29,465 bases of DNA from a virus (IMGVR_UViG_3300017760_003428:1-29465); one strand, 5' to 3'. Positions 13,803 to 20,801 are shown, counted from the first letter of the stretch. Numbers and translations are program-made. Notes: a model not told the origin generated them from the sequence alone.

Positions 13803-14891
13803 ATGGACATTCAAACTTTCAAAGCCGTAGCCTCAAAGCTCCCCCCAGAAATTGCCGTGCTTATGCGTGGCCCAACGGGTATCGGTAAGTCCCACCTGGC
13901 TCGAGCTGCAGCAGACGAGCTGGAGCTTCCTTTCATCGACGTCCGACTCTCCACGATGAGTGAGGGTGATGTTGGTGGTTATCCTGACATCGAGGGTATG
14001 AAGGACACAGGCGTGATGACGTTCTGCATGCCTTCTTGGTTCGTTCGAGCTACCCAAGAGCCAGTGGTTCTGATGCTTGACGAGATGAACCGCGCTCTTC
14101 CTGGCGTACAGCAATCAGCCTTCCAGCTGGTGCTTGACCGAGAGCTTGGCAACGACAAGGACGGTAACCCCTATCGTCTTCACCCAGAGACTCGGGTATT
14201 TGCCGCAGTAAATGCAGGCGCTGAGTATGATGTGAATGACATGGACCCGGCTTTGCTCCGACGTTTCTGGACTATCGACCTGGAGCCTACCAACGCTGAT
14301 TGGATTGAGTGGGCAGAGGGTAACGATATCGATGACGTCATTATCGACTTCATCCGTCAGTACCCCGCTCACCTTCGAGTTGATGTGGCTACCGTTGAGC
14401 CTGGTACGATTTGCCCTAACCCGGCGTCGTGGCATCGCCTCAACGATTCCCTCGCTCACATGGGATGGTCACCTAAGAACGATGCTATCGCTGGTGGTGA
14501 TTGCCCTCCTGGATTCTACGCTGTCGCTCAAGGCTTCGTAGGTACAGAGGCTGCTATCTCTCTTGCTACGTTCGTCAAGGGCTACGAGCTCGTGGTGACT
14601 GCAGAGGATGTGCTTGAACGATGGGACGAGGTCCAGGACCGAGTGAAGGAGATGAACGCTTCGGATCAAGCTACGGTTATCGATCGGCTGGCTACACACT
14701 GCAAGGATAACAAGTGGAGTGACAAGCAGGCCAAGCGAATTGCTGGATTCTCCGAGGAGCTTGGTGGCGAGATGCTCATCGCGCTTTGGAACGGTATCTC
14801 ACAGAGTGGCAACCTGCCTAACATCCAAAAGGTTCACAAGCTGATTGGTTCACGGGTGGTCACGGTCGTTCAAGAAAGCCGTAACGCTTAG
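13803..14891 (+). CDS. MoxR-type AAA+ ATPase
   Basis: 362 codons. Walker A GPTGIGKS (residues 23-30), Walker B VVLMLDEMNRA (Asp93, Glu94), sensor-1 Asn137 in VFAAVNAG, and an arginine-finger region DPALLRRFW (about 148-156). The order and spacing are those of MoxR/AAA_5 ATPases. Such ATPases act with VWA-domain partners to insert metals or remodel complexes; the VWA metallopeptidase at 1-1269 is the likely partner although 12.5 kb away, and the two share a similar C-ending codon style. AAGGAG precedes the ATG. The C-terminal helical part is family-typical but not diagnostic. Confidence 0.93.
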   Translation: MDIQTFKAVASKLPPEIAVLMRGPTGIGKSHLARAAADELELPFIDVRLSTMSEGDVGGYPDIEGMKDTGVMTFCMPSWFVRATQEPVVLMLDEMNRALPGVQQSAFQLVLDRELGNDKDGNPYRLHPETRVFAAVNAGAEYDVNDMDPALLRRFWTIDLEPTNADWIEWAEGNDIDDVIIDFIRQYPAHLRVDVATVEPGTICPNPASWHRLNDSLAHMGWSPKNDAIAGGDCPPGFYAVAQGFVGTEAAISLATFVKGYELVVTAEDVLERWDEVQDRVKEMNASDQATVIDRLATHCKDNKWSDKQAKRIAGFSEELGGEMLIALWNGISQSGNLPNIQKVHKLIGSRVVTVVQESRNA

Positions 14892-14919
14892 AAAAAGTGT
14901 AATAGAATCAAGGGGTTAT
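14892..14919 (+). repeat. AAAAAGTGTAA repeat, copy C
   Basis: AAAAAGTGTAATAGAA followed by TCAAGGGGTTAT, one base after the ATPase stop. Its AAGGGG is the ribosome-binding site of 14918, whose ATG lies at its end. Confidence 0.9.
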
Positions 14920-15139
14920 GATGGGTACTGAACGCTTAGAGACAGTTACGTTGAAAGAGGAATGGCACTGGTCATCGGGCACGGGTTACCGATTCCCGGC
15001 CGGTACCGTCTTTTTCATGGCCAGGCGAGACGCAAATGGGCAGACGCTATACGAATATGCGAGCCCACTCGGCGACATGGGACGTATTCTGCTCGATGCA
15101 GGTGACACACCCGGAAAAATAAAATCACACGCAGATTAA
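14918..15139 (+). CDS. hypothetical protein (73 aa)
   Basis: Starts with two ATG codons (14918, 14921) right behind repeat copy C. Trp/Tyr-rich beta sequence (EWHWSSGTGYRFPAGTVFFMA) suggesting a small barrel. Not recognised. Repeat copy D follows its stop without a gap. Confidence 0.65.
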   Translation: MMGTERLETVTLKEEWHWSSGTGYRFPAGTVFFMARRDANGQTLYEYASPLGDMGRILLDAGDTPGKIKSHAD

Positions 15140-15167
15140 AAAAAGTGTAACAATATCAAAGGGTTAC
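15140..15167 (+). repeat. AAAAAGTGTAA repeat, copy D
   Basis: AAAAAGTGTAACAATAT followed by CAAAGGGTTAC, starting on the base after the stop of 14918-15139. Confidence 0.85.
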
Positions 15168-15206
15168 AGTAGCGTTGGAAGAACATCGAAGGGTAAGGGC
15201 ACAGGG

Positions 15207-15395
15207 ATGAGAGTAATGGAGATCGTCAGGCTAGCTGGGGACAGATATAACGACGGACCCGAAGGCAAGGTCATCGCGGTAGGGGGAAGAGGGAGATCAA
15301 CGATCACAGTCAAGTGGGGCGACGGCATGATCTCAGATCACATCGCCCGTGATCTCAAGCTCATGTACAGCCCGTTTCGCAGAGAGCAGGTTTAG
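15207..15395 (+). CDS. small SH3/KOW-like protein (62 aa)
   Basis: MRVMEIVRLAGDRYNDG, then GKVIAVGGRGRSTITVKWGD: alternating strands with the conserved Gly of KOW-type barrels. AAGGG stands about 8 bases before the ATG. Related in style to the 23-29 kb mini-proteins; function unknown. Confidence 0.65.
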   Translation: MRVMEIVRLAGDRYNDGPEGKVIAVGGRGRSTITVKWGDGMISDHIARDLKLMYSPFRREQV

Positions 15396-15416
15396 CGCTA
15401 GACGTACAGGCGTATG

Positions 15417-15444
15417 AAAAAGTGTAACGATTTCAAGCGGTTAG
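15417..15444 (+). repeat. AAAAAGTGTAA repeat, copy E
   Basis: AAAAAGTGTAACGATTT followed by CAAGCGGTTAG; one base different from copy A (C for G). Confidence 0.85.
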
Positions 15445-15450
15445 GAGCAC

Positions 15451-15520
15451 AGGGGGCCCCAAAAAGGGGGCCGCTAGAGAGCCCCTTAAAAAGCTGCTTT
15501 TAGCCCCCCCTCGGAGGGCC
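15451..15520 (+). terminator. cluster of GC-rich hairpins
   Basis: Three hairpins in a row: GGCCCC (15455-15460) with GGGGCC (15467-15472); AAAAG (15489-15493) with CTTTT (15497-15501); CCCT (15508-15511) with AGGG (15515-15518). None has a good T-run, but together they separate the repeat-bearing units from the next promoter. No gene is seen between 15396 and 15632. Confidence 0.45.
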
Positions 15521-15632
15521 TTCTGCGCATACTCAGTGGGACCCTGGGGAGGCATGTGGCCTAAGTCTATGTGCACTTTTTCTTCGCGGGAAAATATGAA
15601 AACTTTTTACTTTAACACTATGAACGAAGAGG

Positions 15633-15638
15633 TATAAT
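15633..15638 (+). promoter_or_regulatory. -10 box of a promoter giving a leaderless message
   Basis: TATAAT with GAGG before it; the ATG at 15645 is 7 bases downstream, at the expected transcription start. The -35 region (about 15610-15616, CTTTAAC) is weak. Confidence 0.55.
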
Positions 15639-15644
15639 ATGTCC

Positions 15645-15836
15645 ATGCTACGATTCACCGACGGTATGTCGTTTGACACGAGCGGCCCAATGAGAATTGT
15701 ATATAAGTCAGACGGCATGTACGTTGTCGGTGAAGGAATGATGGTGCCGGTAAGAGATCAGGACGACGGCCGGCAGCTGATTGAAAACATTCTAAAAAAC
15801 AGAGGCGAGATTGCCGGGAAGTCTGAAAAGCTTTGA
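15645..15836 (+). CDS. small phage protein (63 aa)
   Basis: ATG 15645 is chosen over 15639, which overlaps the -10 box. Sequence FTDGMSFDTSGPMRIV, then KSDGMYVVGEGMMVPV, is a compact beta unit that recurs in small phage proteins. Function unknown. The stop overlaps the TTG start of the next gene. Confidence 0.65.
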   Translation: MLRFTDGMSFDTSGPMRIVYKSDGMYVVGEGMMVPVRDQDDGRQLIENILKNRGEIAGKSEKL

Positions 15837-16189
15837 GTATACTAGATTACATAGATGATCATCCAAGGCCACCATTGCACGTAGGTGACCTAATATATGT
15901 AGAGTACGAGACAGGGGCACAGGAGACAGGTATCGTGGTCGAGGCACCCTGTGTGTCACATAACTCAGGCTTAAAATACGTGGGTGTGTTGATGGCAGAC
16001 GAAGATACAAGAGTTACCAAGACTAGGATTTCGCGATGTCACTTGATTAGTCGATCCCTTGGATCGCCCTACCATGTGACACCTTTTCCGGACGAGCTTA
16101 CGCAGGGCAATGGGCCCCAAGTTACAAAATTTTCTTCCGAGAGTTTTCGGGAGCTTTCAACCCTTACCATCGATGAGGATGCATACTAA
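15833..16189 (+). CDS. SH3-like protein with TTG start (118 aa)
   Basis: The first available start is the TTG at 15833, within the stop of the previous gene (TTGA), with GGAAG 10-15 bases upstream. Residues 15-55 (LHVGDLIYVEYETGAQETGI) begin with the HVGDLI motif shared with the mini-protein family; a longer polar tail follows. Function unknown. Coupled to the next gene by TAATG. Confidence 0.65.
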   Translation: MSILDYIDDHPRPPLHVGDLIYVEYETGAQETGIVVEAPCVSHNSGLKYVGVLMADEDTRVTKTRISRCHLISRSLGSPYHVTPFPDELTQGNGPQVTKFSSESFRELSTLTIDEDAY

Positions 16190-16494
16190 TGATTACAGGC
16201 AAGGAGAGTCAGCGGATTACCCCGGCTCCTAAGAAGCGACCTAACTGGACGCAGATACAGAAAAAAGCAGAGGAAGCAAAAGAGCTTCGCAAAGACAACC
16301 CGGCCCAATATACAGAATGGGTAGGGGCAATCCGAGAGATGAACTCCGGAGGGGACTGCGGCCAAATCGAGCCATGGAGCCCTTGGACTCTCAGGGATAC
16401 ATACTATGATGGTTGGGCCGACGGAGACTTCGGTACAGTACTTAACATGCTTGGCGAGGGAGAACCTGTTAACAAGCACACTCAGGCGCCATGA
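16189..16494 (+). CDS. GGDxG-motif paralogue 1 (101 aa)
   Basis: Basic N-terminus, then a domain NPAQYTEWVGAIREMNSGGD, later WTLRDTYYDGWADGDFGTVL and NMLGE. The same pattern (short helix, GGD/N-x-G, T-x-R-x-x-Y-x-x-W, helix ending LGE) recurs in 16491-16739 and 21257-21547, so the three are paralogues. Not recognised as a known family. Ends in ATGA overlap with the next. Confidence 0.7.
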   Translation: MITGKESQRITPAPKKRPNWTQIQKKAEEAKELRKDNPAQYTEWVGAIREMNSGGDCGQIEPWSPWTLRDTYYDGWADGDFGTVLNMLGEGEPVNKHTQAP

Positions 16495-16739
16495 ATACAC
16501 CCATCCGAGCCCAGCAACACCCAGTTCGGATGATGAAACGCCGAATTGAGGGCTATCGGACGGATCACCCTAGCCTATATCATCGTATGGTATCGGAGTT
16601 TAGGGACATGGCAGCAGGGGGAGACGGCGGTCCACACCGTATGGGTTACACATGGACTACTGTTAGACATGCATATTTTACTCAATGGACAGACGCTATG
16701 TTTGTCCAGGTATTAGAGGAACTAGGAGAACATCTATGA
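16491..16739 (+). CDS. GGDxG-motif paralogue 2 (82 aa)
   Basis: Tandem neighbour and paralogue of 16189-16494: HPSLYHRMVSEFRDMAAGGD, GG, then WTTVRHAYFTQWTDAMFVQV and LEELGE. Starts in an ATGA overlap and ends in another. Shorter because it lacks the basic N-terminal extension. Function unknown. Confidence 0.7.
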   Translation: MNTPIRAQQHPVRMMKRRIEGYRTDHPSLYHRMVSEFRDMAAGGDGGPHRMGYTWTTVRHAYFTQWTDAMFVQVLEELGEHL

Positions 16740-17053
16740 ATACCAACAGAACAGATACGAACACACAACGACTAAACGAGGGCGGACCAGACGCTATCCG
16801 ACCGGACGAGACAGTACCGGGTATGACGAATGAACAACTTCAAGGGGAGCTTTTCAGCTTACTCGAGTCGATGGGCGTTACCCCACCACAAGGCTTCAGC
16901 GCAGTGCGTAACGAACATATCCGTGATATCATGTCGAATCTAACGCCGTACAAAGCTGATGGTAACCCTTTGAGCGCCAACCGAACTCGAATGAACCGAG
17001 TCTTGGTGCTTATGCTCGAACTTCGGGCCCGTGATATGGCGCGCCTTGATTGA
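16736..17053 (+). CDS. hypothetical protein (105 aa)
   Basis: Not recognised. ATG at 16736 in an ATGA overlap, with AGGAG 7 bases before. Polar, helical: TNEQLQGELFSLLESMG, later NRTRMNRVLVLMLELRARDM. Could be a small DNA-associated or regulatory protein; no motif proves it. Confidence 0.65.
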   Translation: MNTNRTDTNTQRLNEGGPDAIRPDETVPGMTNEQLQGELFSLLESMGVTPPQGFSAVRNEHIRDIMSNLTPYKADGNPLSANRTRMNRVLVLMLELRARDMARLD

Positions 17054-17147
17054 ATGGTTGCGCGAGCACTGGCAGCTTAAGCTGCTTTCATTGATATTGG
17101 CCCTTATTCTATGCATAGGTCAAAGATTAGGCTATTTCATGTATTAG
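17046..17147 (+). CDS. probable single-pass membrane microprotein, TTG start (33 aa)
   Basis: Frame from TTG 17046, overlapping the previous gene's end by 8 bases: a short amphipathic start (LIEWLREHWQ) and one hydrophobic helix (LLSLILALILCIG). Weakly supported because the start is TTG and no good ribosome-binding site is seen. Confidence 0.4.
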   Translation: MIEWLREHWQLKLLSLILALILCIGQRLGYFMY

Positions 17148-17150
17148 AGC

Positions 17151-17179
17151 TTGCACAACCCATGTATGGCGCATATAAT
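17151..17179 (+). promoter_or_regulatory. GTGCAA-family promoter (variant TTGCAC) with leader hairpin
   Basis: TTGCAC (17151-17156), 17 bp, TATAAT (17174-17179). The message would start with the hairpin GGATAGG (17182-17188) / CCTGTCC (17197-17203), followed by GGGAGAG. Confidence 0.8.
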
Positions 17180-17216
17180 TTGGATAGGGGCGATTTCCTG
17201 TCCCGGGAGAGTGAAG

Positions 17217-17591
17217 ATGATTGGATTTGTAACAGGTAGTGATGGCGATGCAACCCTGGCTGAGGGCTTGGGCGATTTGTCTGACGGTCATTCGGGTATC
17301 GTATTCAAGGGCGGTATGGCCCGTGTAGCAATGGCGCCGCCGCCCTCCGATGATGCCGATGATGCCGTCTTCATGGACTGGTCGGACGCGTGTGGTTTGC
17401 TAAGTTTCGTTATGTATGCCTTGGATCGCGAAGATTGGATGGCCGAGTTTGTTGAATATGAGAACATTATTAGAGAGACCCTGGTAGACGCGGTAGAAGA
17501 GGCTCATTTCAACGATGTACGCAGTAAATTCACTGTGATTGAAGGGGGCAAAGGCGAAGAGCCAGGGGACAACGGGGATGCGAGCGAGTGA
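17217..17591 (+). CDS. hypothetical acidic protein (124 aa)
   Basis: Not recognised. ATG 17217 follows GGGAGAG; the frame is open further upstream, but that part contains the promoter. Acidic, with Asp-rich runs (PSDDADDAVFMDWSD) and a helical second half (EFVEYENIIRETLVDAVEEA). Overlaps the next gene by 14 bases. Confidence 0.65.
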   Translation: MIGFVTGSDGDATLAEGLGDLSDGHSGIVFKGGMARVAMAPPPSDDADDAVFMDWSDACGLLSFVMYALDREDWMAEFVEYENIIRETLVDAVEEAHFNDVRSKFTVIEGGKGEEPGDNGDASE

Positions 17592-17928
17592 TGCGCAGTC
17601 CGGTGACATCTTACGCGGTGTTGAGGCGATGTATCTCCGAGATATCGAGCTCGGTAACACTATGCGCGATGAACTCGAGGGCTTTGCCCCTAACCCACCC
17701 GAGCGAGTCCTGGTCTGCCATCGATGGATGGCATGGTATGGCGAGGGAGGCTTCAAACCCGGTGGTGAAGACGTTATTGTCTATATTGGACATCGTTGGA
17801 TCTACAATAAGCAGGGTAAAAAGCGCCGGCGCAAGATTGTTCGAGAAGTTCTATTTCGAGGGCGTCCGTGTTGGGTCGACCCTGCTGTCTGGAGATACTT
17901 GGAAAAGGTTCCAGATAGTTCTAAGTAA
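17578..17928 (+). CDS. hypothetical basic protein (116 aa)
   Basis: Not recognised. ATG 17578 with AGGGG upstream, inside the 3' end of the previous gene. Helical first half; the second half is basic and aromatic (VIVYIGHRWIYNKQGKKRRR, then KIVREVLFRGRPCW), possibly a small RNA- or DNA-binding beta domain. No gene is seen between 17929 and 18061; TATAAT at 18011-18016 may be a -10 box, followed by hairpin AGAGGGC/GCTCTCT (18020-18041). Confidence 0.65.
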   Translation: MRASDAQSGDILRGVEAMYLRDIELGNTMRDELEGFAPNPPERVLVCHRWMAWYGEGGFKPGGEDVIVYIGHRWIYNKQGKKRRRKIVREVLFRGRPCWVDPAVWRYLEKVPDSSK

Positions 17929-18061
17929 GGTACCACTATGTGAGGTCACGGAGGAACTCTCGTGCCGAACGTATGTGTGTCCTAATTTAGTATCCTATAA
18001 GAGTTCATAGTATAATCATAGAGGGCCGACGTTTGCTCTCTGTGTGATTGTTGAGGAAGAT

Positions 18062-18673
18062 ATGATTAGTAACCTTGTTTTGGACCCAAAGCTTTTTAAG
18101 GGCCTTTCTATAAGTGAGTCGAGTCAAGCATTTTATGATTGGACCACTACCTTGAGCTCGCGCCGGCAAGGCCGGTGGGGAAAGCCTCTACATCAAGTTA
18201 CTCTTCAAGACCTAGCGGTCCATAATAGAGGGATGGCGAGCAACGGCATCTATATCTTCTATAGAACAGAAGGTGTCTTGCCCCACGTGATGTACGTTGG
18301 TAAATGCACTAGCCGCAGCTTTCTCGAGCGGATACCCTCTCATCTTGAGAGCCGCGAAGAGTGCTGGTTCAATACTCTTACAAACCGAGCTATGACATGG
18401 AACAACGCCATCGATTCTAGAGAGGCAGCATCTGATTTTTGCCTAGCTAACCTTTCTGTTGCCATCATCCCCATTGATTGTGGTGACAGGGATCGTGAAA
18501 AGACGTCTCGAGTTGGCCTGCTCGAACGTCGCCTCCGAGACCCCAAAGCACTTAATCCGGCGTGGAATTCATGCAGTACAAAGGTTGCCGGCAAAGTCCT
18601 AGATATTGAAAGTCCTCTGGTCGACGATCTGCTGTACCTAGAGCCGCGCGAGCCGGTCAGGCCGGCTCTATGA
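18062..18673 (+). CDS. GIY-YIG nuclease-superfamily protein
   Basis: 203 codons from ATG 18062 (GAGGAAG upstream); an in-frame GTG at 18044 lacks a site. The core is in the middle: NGIYIFYRTEG (GIY strand), HVMYVGKCTS (YIG-like YVG), FLERIPSHL (the Arg after the second strand), LLERRLRD (catalytic-type Glu) and ALNPAWN (terminal Asn). This order is that of the GIY-YIG endonuclease fold. It may cut DNA as a free-standing homing or restriction-type nuclease. An inverted repeat GAGCCGG/CCGGCTC (18649-18667) overlaps its 3' end. Confidence 0.75.
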   Translation: MISNLVLDPKLFKGLSISESSQAFYDWTTTLSSRRQGRWGKPLHQVTLQDLAVHNRGMASNGIYIFYRTEGVLPHVMYVGKCTSRSFLERIPSHLESREECWFNTLTNRAMTWNNAIDSREAASDFCLANLSVAIIPIDCGDRDREKTSRVGLLERRLRDPKALNPAWNSCSTKVAGKVLDIESPLVDDLLYLEPREPVRPAL

Positions 18674-18684
18674 AGGATAAAAGA

Positions 18685-19062
18685 ATGATGCGAGGCCGTC
18701 TTGGTGACTTATACGAATCCGATGCGTGGGTCCGGGCGTTTATGGATGAGTGCTTTATCATGTGGGGTTTGCCGTGTTCTACAATGGCGTGTATGTCTCA
18801 GAAGGATCGTACACTGTTTGCATGGGGTATGCTCCACATTACTCAGACTATGTCCAATGACCGATCGACTTGGATGGGCATGAAAGACAAGATTCAGCCT
18901 GCCAAAGCTGCCTGGGAGTACTCGCGCCGAATGTGGGAAAAGACAGGTATGGTTCTGATTCCTCCTATGCCTGCCCAGATCAGAGAGGAGCCCGCAAATA
19001 TGGCGCTTGAAGGCCCCATGAAAATAGATGGAAAAGACACATATGTTAGTGGTTCATCATAA
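18685..19062 (+). CDS. hypothetical protein (125 aa)
   Basis: ATG 18685 has AAGGA 7 bases before; an in-frame ATG at 18670 lies in an ATGA overlap with the nuclease and is the alternative. Helical, rich in Met and Trp (WVRAFMDECFIMWGLP, FAWGMLHITQTMSNDR). Not recognised. Confidence 0.65.
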   Translation: MMRGRLGDLYESDAWVRAFMDECFIMWGLPCSTMACMSQKDRTLFAWGMLHITQTMSNDRSTWMGMKDKIQPAKAAWEYSRRMWEKTGMVLIPPMPAQIREEPANMALEGPMKIDGKDTYVSGSS

Positions 19063-19129
19063 AGCTAAATTAAGCTATACAATTCATCAGAACTAATATA
19101 ATTACCTGACTTACATTGGAGGATTCACT

Positions 19130-19357
19130 ATGCGTTACGCACTTATCATTATTTGTCTACTTATTTTGGCAGTTACCGGACTGTCCTGGCCCCCCGCTGA
19201 GACTATCTCTGCAACCCCTGCCCTAGATACCCCACCTGGACCGGTCTATTATCAGACTATTCCCGTGGAATACATCGACTTTGAGCCCTTGCATATTGAC
19301 GTTGAGCACATTGCAGACGTTGGTCACAATTCAAGCGAATTTTATTCCGAACTTTAA
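19130..19357 (+). CDS. small membrane-anchored or secreted protein (75 aa)
   Basis: TTGGAGG before the ATG. N-terminal signal/anchor MRYALIIICLLILAVTGL, then a Pro-rich, acidic periplasmic part (PALDTPPGPVYYQTIP). No lipobox. TATAAT at 19097-19102 may be its -10 box with an unclear -35. Its last codons form the stem of a terminator. Confidence 0.7.
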   Translation: MRYALIIICLLILAVTGLSWPPAETISATPALDTPPGPVYYQTIPVEYIDFEPLHIDVEHIADVGHNSSEFYSEL

Positions 19358-19368
19358 TTCGCTTTTTT
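19333..19368 (+). terminator. rho-independent terminator overlapping a stop codon
   Basis: AAGCGAATT (19333-19341) pairs with AATTCGCTT (19356-19364), followed by TTTTTT. The stop TAA (19355-19357) lies at the start of the descending arm. Confidence 0.85.
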
Positions 19369-19388
19369 CACTCTTTTATTGAAACCGC

Positions 19389-19417
19389 GTGCAAGTTTTG
19401 TGCAGCTGTAGTATAAT
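19389..19417 (+). promoter_or_regulatory. GTGCAA-family promoter
   Basis: CGCGTGCAA with GTGCAA at 19389-19394, 17 bp, TATAAT (19412-19417). Leader hairpin CTCTTC/GAAGAG (19445-19459) precedes AAGGAGAGAG. Could also transcribe the structured RNA and both tRNAs. Confidence 0.88.
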
Positions 19418-19480
19418 ATAAACATAAGGCAGGAGGGGATAGGCCTCTTCTTCGAAGAGCGGTAGGTAAGGAGAGAGATC

Positions 19481-19897
19481 ATGGAAAACGTAAACAAGAT
19501 TCGGAAAAACGGTTTGGTTCAGCTTAACGAAGCAGGTGTGGAGCATGCAGAACGACTTGCTCGCGGCGGTAAGTACGGAAAACCAGCTATTTGGGGACGG
19601 TCCAGGTTCACTAATGAAGATGCTGATGCTCACCGTGCTGACATTCAGAAGCAGATTGCAGAAGCTAAAGCTGCCGGTGAAGATGCCTGGCACATTACAA
19701 TGCGAGATGATGGTGAAAGCCGACTTCCTCCGACTTCTACAACCGTGCACATCTTTCCAGGTCGAGCGTATACCGTGCTTAAGGCACGTACACAGGGTTA
19801 CTGGAACTACCGCAAGCACAGTGGACAGTGTCTGATTCTGGATGCTGAGTCTGGTCGAGAGGTTTGGGTACCTCGCAACTTGGTGGAGGCTGTTTAA
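19481..19897 (+). CDS. protein with C-terminal SH3-like domain (138 aa)
   Basis: AAGGAGAGAGATC before the ATG. N-terminal helical, charged part (ADAHRADIQKQIAEAKAAGE), then a C-terminal beta domain (PGRAYTVLKARTQGYWNYRK, then SGREVWVPRNLVEAV). The layout resembles 12590-13123. Not recognised as a known family. Confidence 0.75.
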   Translation: MENVNKIRKNGLVQLNEAGVEHAERLARGGKYGKPAIWGRSRFTNEDADAHRADIQKQIAEAKAAGEDAWHITMRDDGESRLPPTSTTVHIFPGRAYTVLKARTQGYWNYRKHSGQCLILDAESGREVWVPRNLVEAV

Positions 19898-19920
19898 CAT
19901 ATTAAAGGGGGATATCGGTT

Positions 19921-20146
19921 GTGTATTGAACTGGGGCTTATGGCCCACCGAAAGCGTGGTTAATACAGTTTAATATCAATTGAGGAAGCATTCTAGACCT
20001 GTGAATATCGGGTCTAGGTAAGGCGGTATCCAGGGTGGGGCAGCAGGGAACCCCATCAAGGGAGAGGGAGAGCCCTTCGGCAGTTTGTGTACACAGCTAA
20101 AACGCAGTGAACTGGTCGCGGTTATAACTTCCCTCTCCCGCTTTTT
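19921..20146 (+). ncRNA. structured RNA region, probable novel ncRNA
   Basis: Gene-free and rich in helices: a branched element closed by TGTATTgAAC (19922-19931) and GTTAATACA (19959-19967), with GGGC/GCCC and a GAAA-capped hairpin inside; CTAGACC/GGTCTAG (19993-19999, 20011-20017); GGTGGGG/CCCCATC (20034-20040, 20051-20057, one G-U); and a 10-bp long-range helix GGGAGAGGGA (20060-20069) with TCCCTCTCCC (20130-20139), followed by GCTTTTT. The last helix plus T-run looks like a 3' end. It shows no motif of tmRNA, RNase P RNA, 6S RNA or group I introns that I can recognise. Confidence 0.6.
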
Positions 20147-20159
20147 ACATATAGATTGC

Positions 20160-20236
20160 TGGGGTGAGGTCCTACAGGAAAGGACACCGGGTTGTTACCC
20201 CGGAGGTTGCTGGTTCAAGTCCAGCCGCCCCAGCCA
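20160..20236 (+). tRNA. tRNA-Asn (GTT)
   Basis: 77 bases with the CCA encoded. Acceptor TGGGGTG pairs with CGCCCCA (one G-U), D stem GTCC/GGAC, anticodon stem CCGGG/CCCGG with loop TTGTTAC (anticodon GTT), T stem GCTGG/CCAGC with TTCAAGT. Discriminator G, as expected for Asn. Confidence 0.95.
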
Positions 20237-20247
20237 TCTTAGTCTAC

Positions 20248-20319
20248 GGTCCTATCGTCTAGCGGTCAGGATGCCGCCCTTTCACGGCGGAGACAGGGGT
20301 TCAATTCCCCTTAGGACTA
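20248..20319 (+). tRNA. tRNA-Glu (TTC)
   Basis: 72 bases without an encoded CCA. Acceptor GGTCCTA pairs with TAGGACT (first pair G-U), anticodon stem CCGCC/GGCGG with loop CTTTCAC (anticodon TTC), T stem AGGGG/CCCCT with TTCAATT. The D arm and anticodon arm closely follow bacterial tRNA-Glu. It is 11 bases behind tRNA-Asn and probably co-transcribed. Confidence 0.93.
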
Positions 20320-20347
20320 CATGTTAACTTTGTCTAGGAGACATTAT

Positions 20348-20443
20348 ATGCGCAAGTATTTCGACAATTCAGATATCTTCTTCTTTAAGATTGTAGGCAT
20401 CGTTGCTCTCATTACATTATCTAACGCATTACTATTTTTATAG
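20348..20443 (+). CDS. single-pass membrane microprotein (31 aa)
   Basis: TAGGAGAC lies before ATG 20348. Reads MRKYFDNSDIFFFK then a hydrophobic helix (IVGIVALITLSNALLFL) to the end. Sits between tRNA-Glu and the next promoter. Confidence 0.6.
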   Translation: MRKYFDNSDIFFFKIVGIVALITLSNALLFL

Positions 20444-20451
20444 TCAATCGC

Positions 20452-20480
20452 GTGCAAATTGCTGTGCCGTGTGGTATTAT
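20452..20480 (+). promoter_or_regulatory. GTGCAA-family promoter
   Basis: CGCGTGCAA with GTGCAA at 20452-20457, 17 bp ending TGG, TATTAT (20475-20480). Leader hairpin GGGG-ATTGA-CCCC (20493-20505) directly before AAGGAG. Confidence 0.9.
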
Positions 20481-20516
20481 AGCTATGTTGATGGGGATTG
20501 ACCCCAAGGAGCAATA

Positions 20517-20801
20517 ATGACTGTTGATATTGGTATCGGTGATCACGTTCGATCTTTTGACTTTTCTACTTCACCTGGTGGGCGCGACCTTGAAGGTGAA
20601 CGTGCATGCTATGTAGAGGGTAGAGTTGAAGAACTAGTTACTATCGAAGGCAGCCTTCGATATCGTATTCTAGTTGAGCGTGATGTTTTCGGCGGGGAGG
20701 ATTCTACTGTTCGGGTAGGTCGCTATATGCATCCTCCCGTTAATGGTACCGCGCGGCTGATCGGTGGTGCTTCTGTTACTAACTTTGTAGAGTTGTTATA
20801 A
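20517..20801 (+). CDS. FDF/PPVNGT-family phage protein, paralogue 1 (94 aa)
   Basis: First gene behind its promoter and hairpin. GDHVRSFDF, LEGERACYVEGRVEEL, RYRILVERDVFGGE and PPVNGTARLIGG are shared, in the same order, with 26388-26675, so the two are clear paralogues. The alternation of strands suggests a small beta barrel. I believe similar proteins occur in other large phages; function unknown. Confidence 0.8.
   Translation: MTVDIGIGDHVRSFDFSTSPGGRDLEGERACYVEGRVEELVTIEGSLRYRILVERDVFGGEDSTVRVGRYMHPPVNGTARLIGGASVTNFVELL

Noticed and set aside
11959-15444. AAAAAGTGTAA repeats as members of the GTGCAA promoter family
   Set aside because: GTGTAA is present, but no -10-like hexamer lies 16-19 bp downstream in any of the five copies.
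17588-18010. 140-codon plus-strand frame
   Set aside because: Alternative frame over 17578-17928, which has the better start and basic-domain composition.
19376-19948. 190-codon minus-strand frame
   Set aside because: It lies antisense to the well-supported gene 19481-19897 and its promoter, with no start signal or protein-like pattern.
19921-20146. tmRNA, RNase P RNA or group I intron
   Set aside because: No tRNA-like domain, no conserved RNase P or intron core sequences, and the neighbouring tRNAs are uninterrupted.
20085-20327. 80-codon plus-strand frame
   Set aside because: It runs through the structured RNA and both tRNA genes and has no ribosome-binding site.
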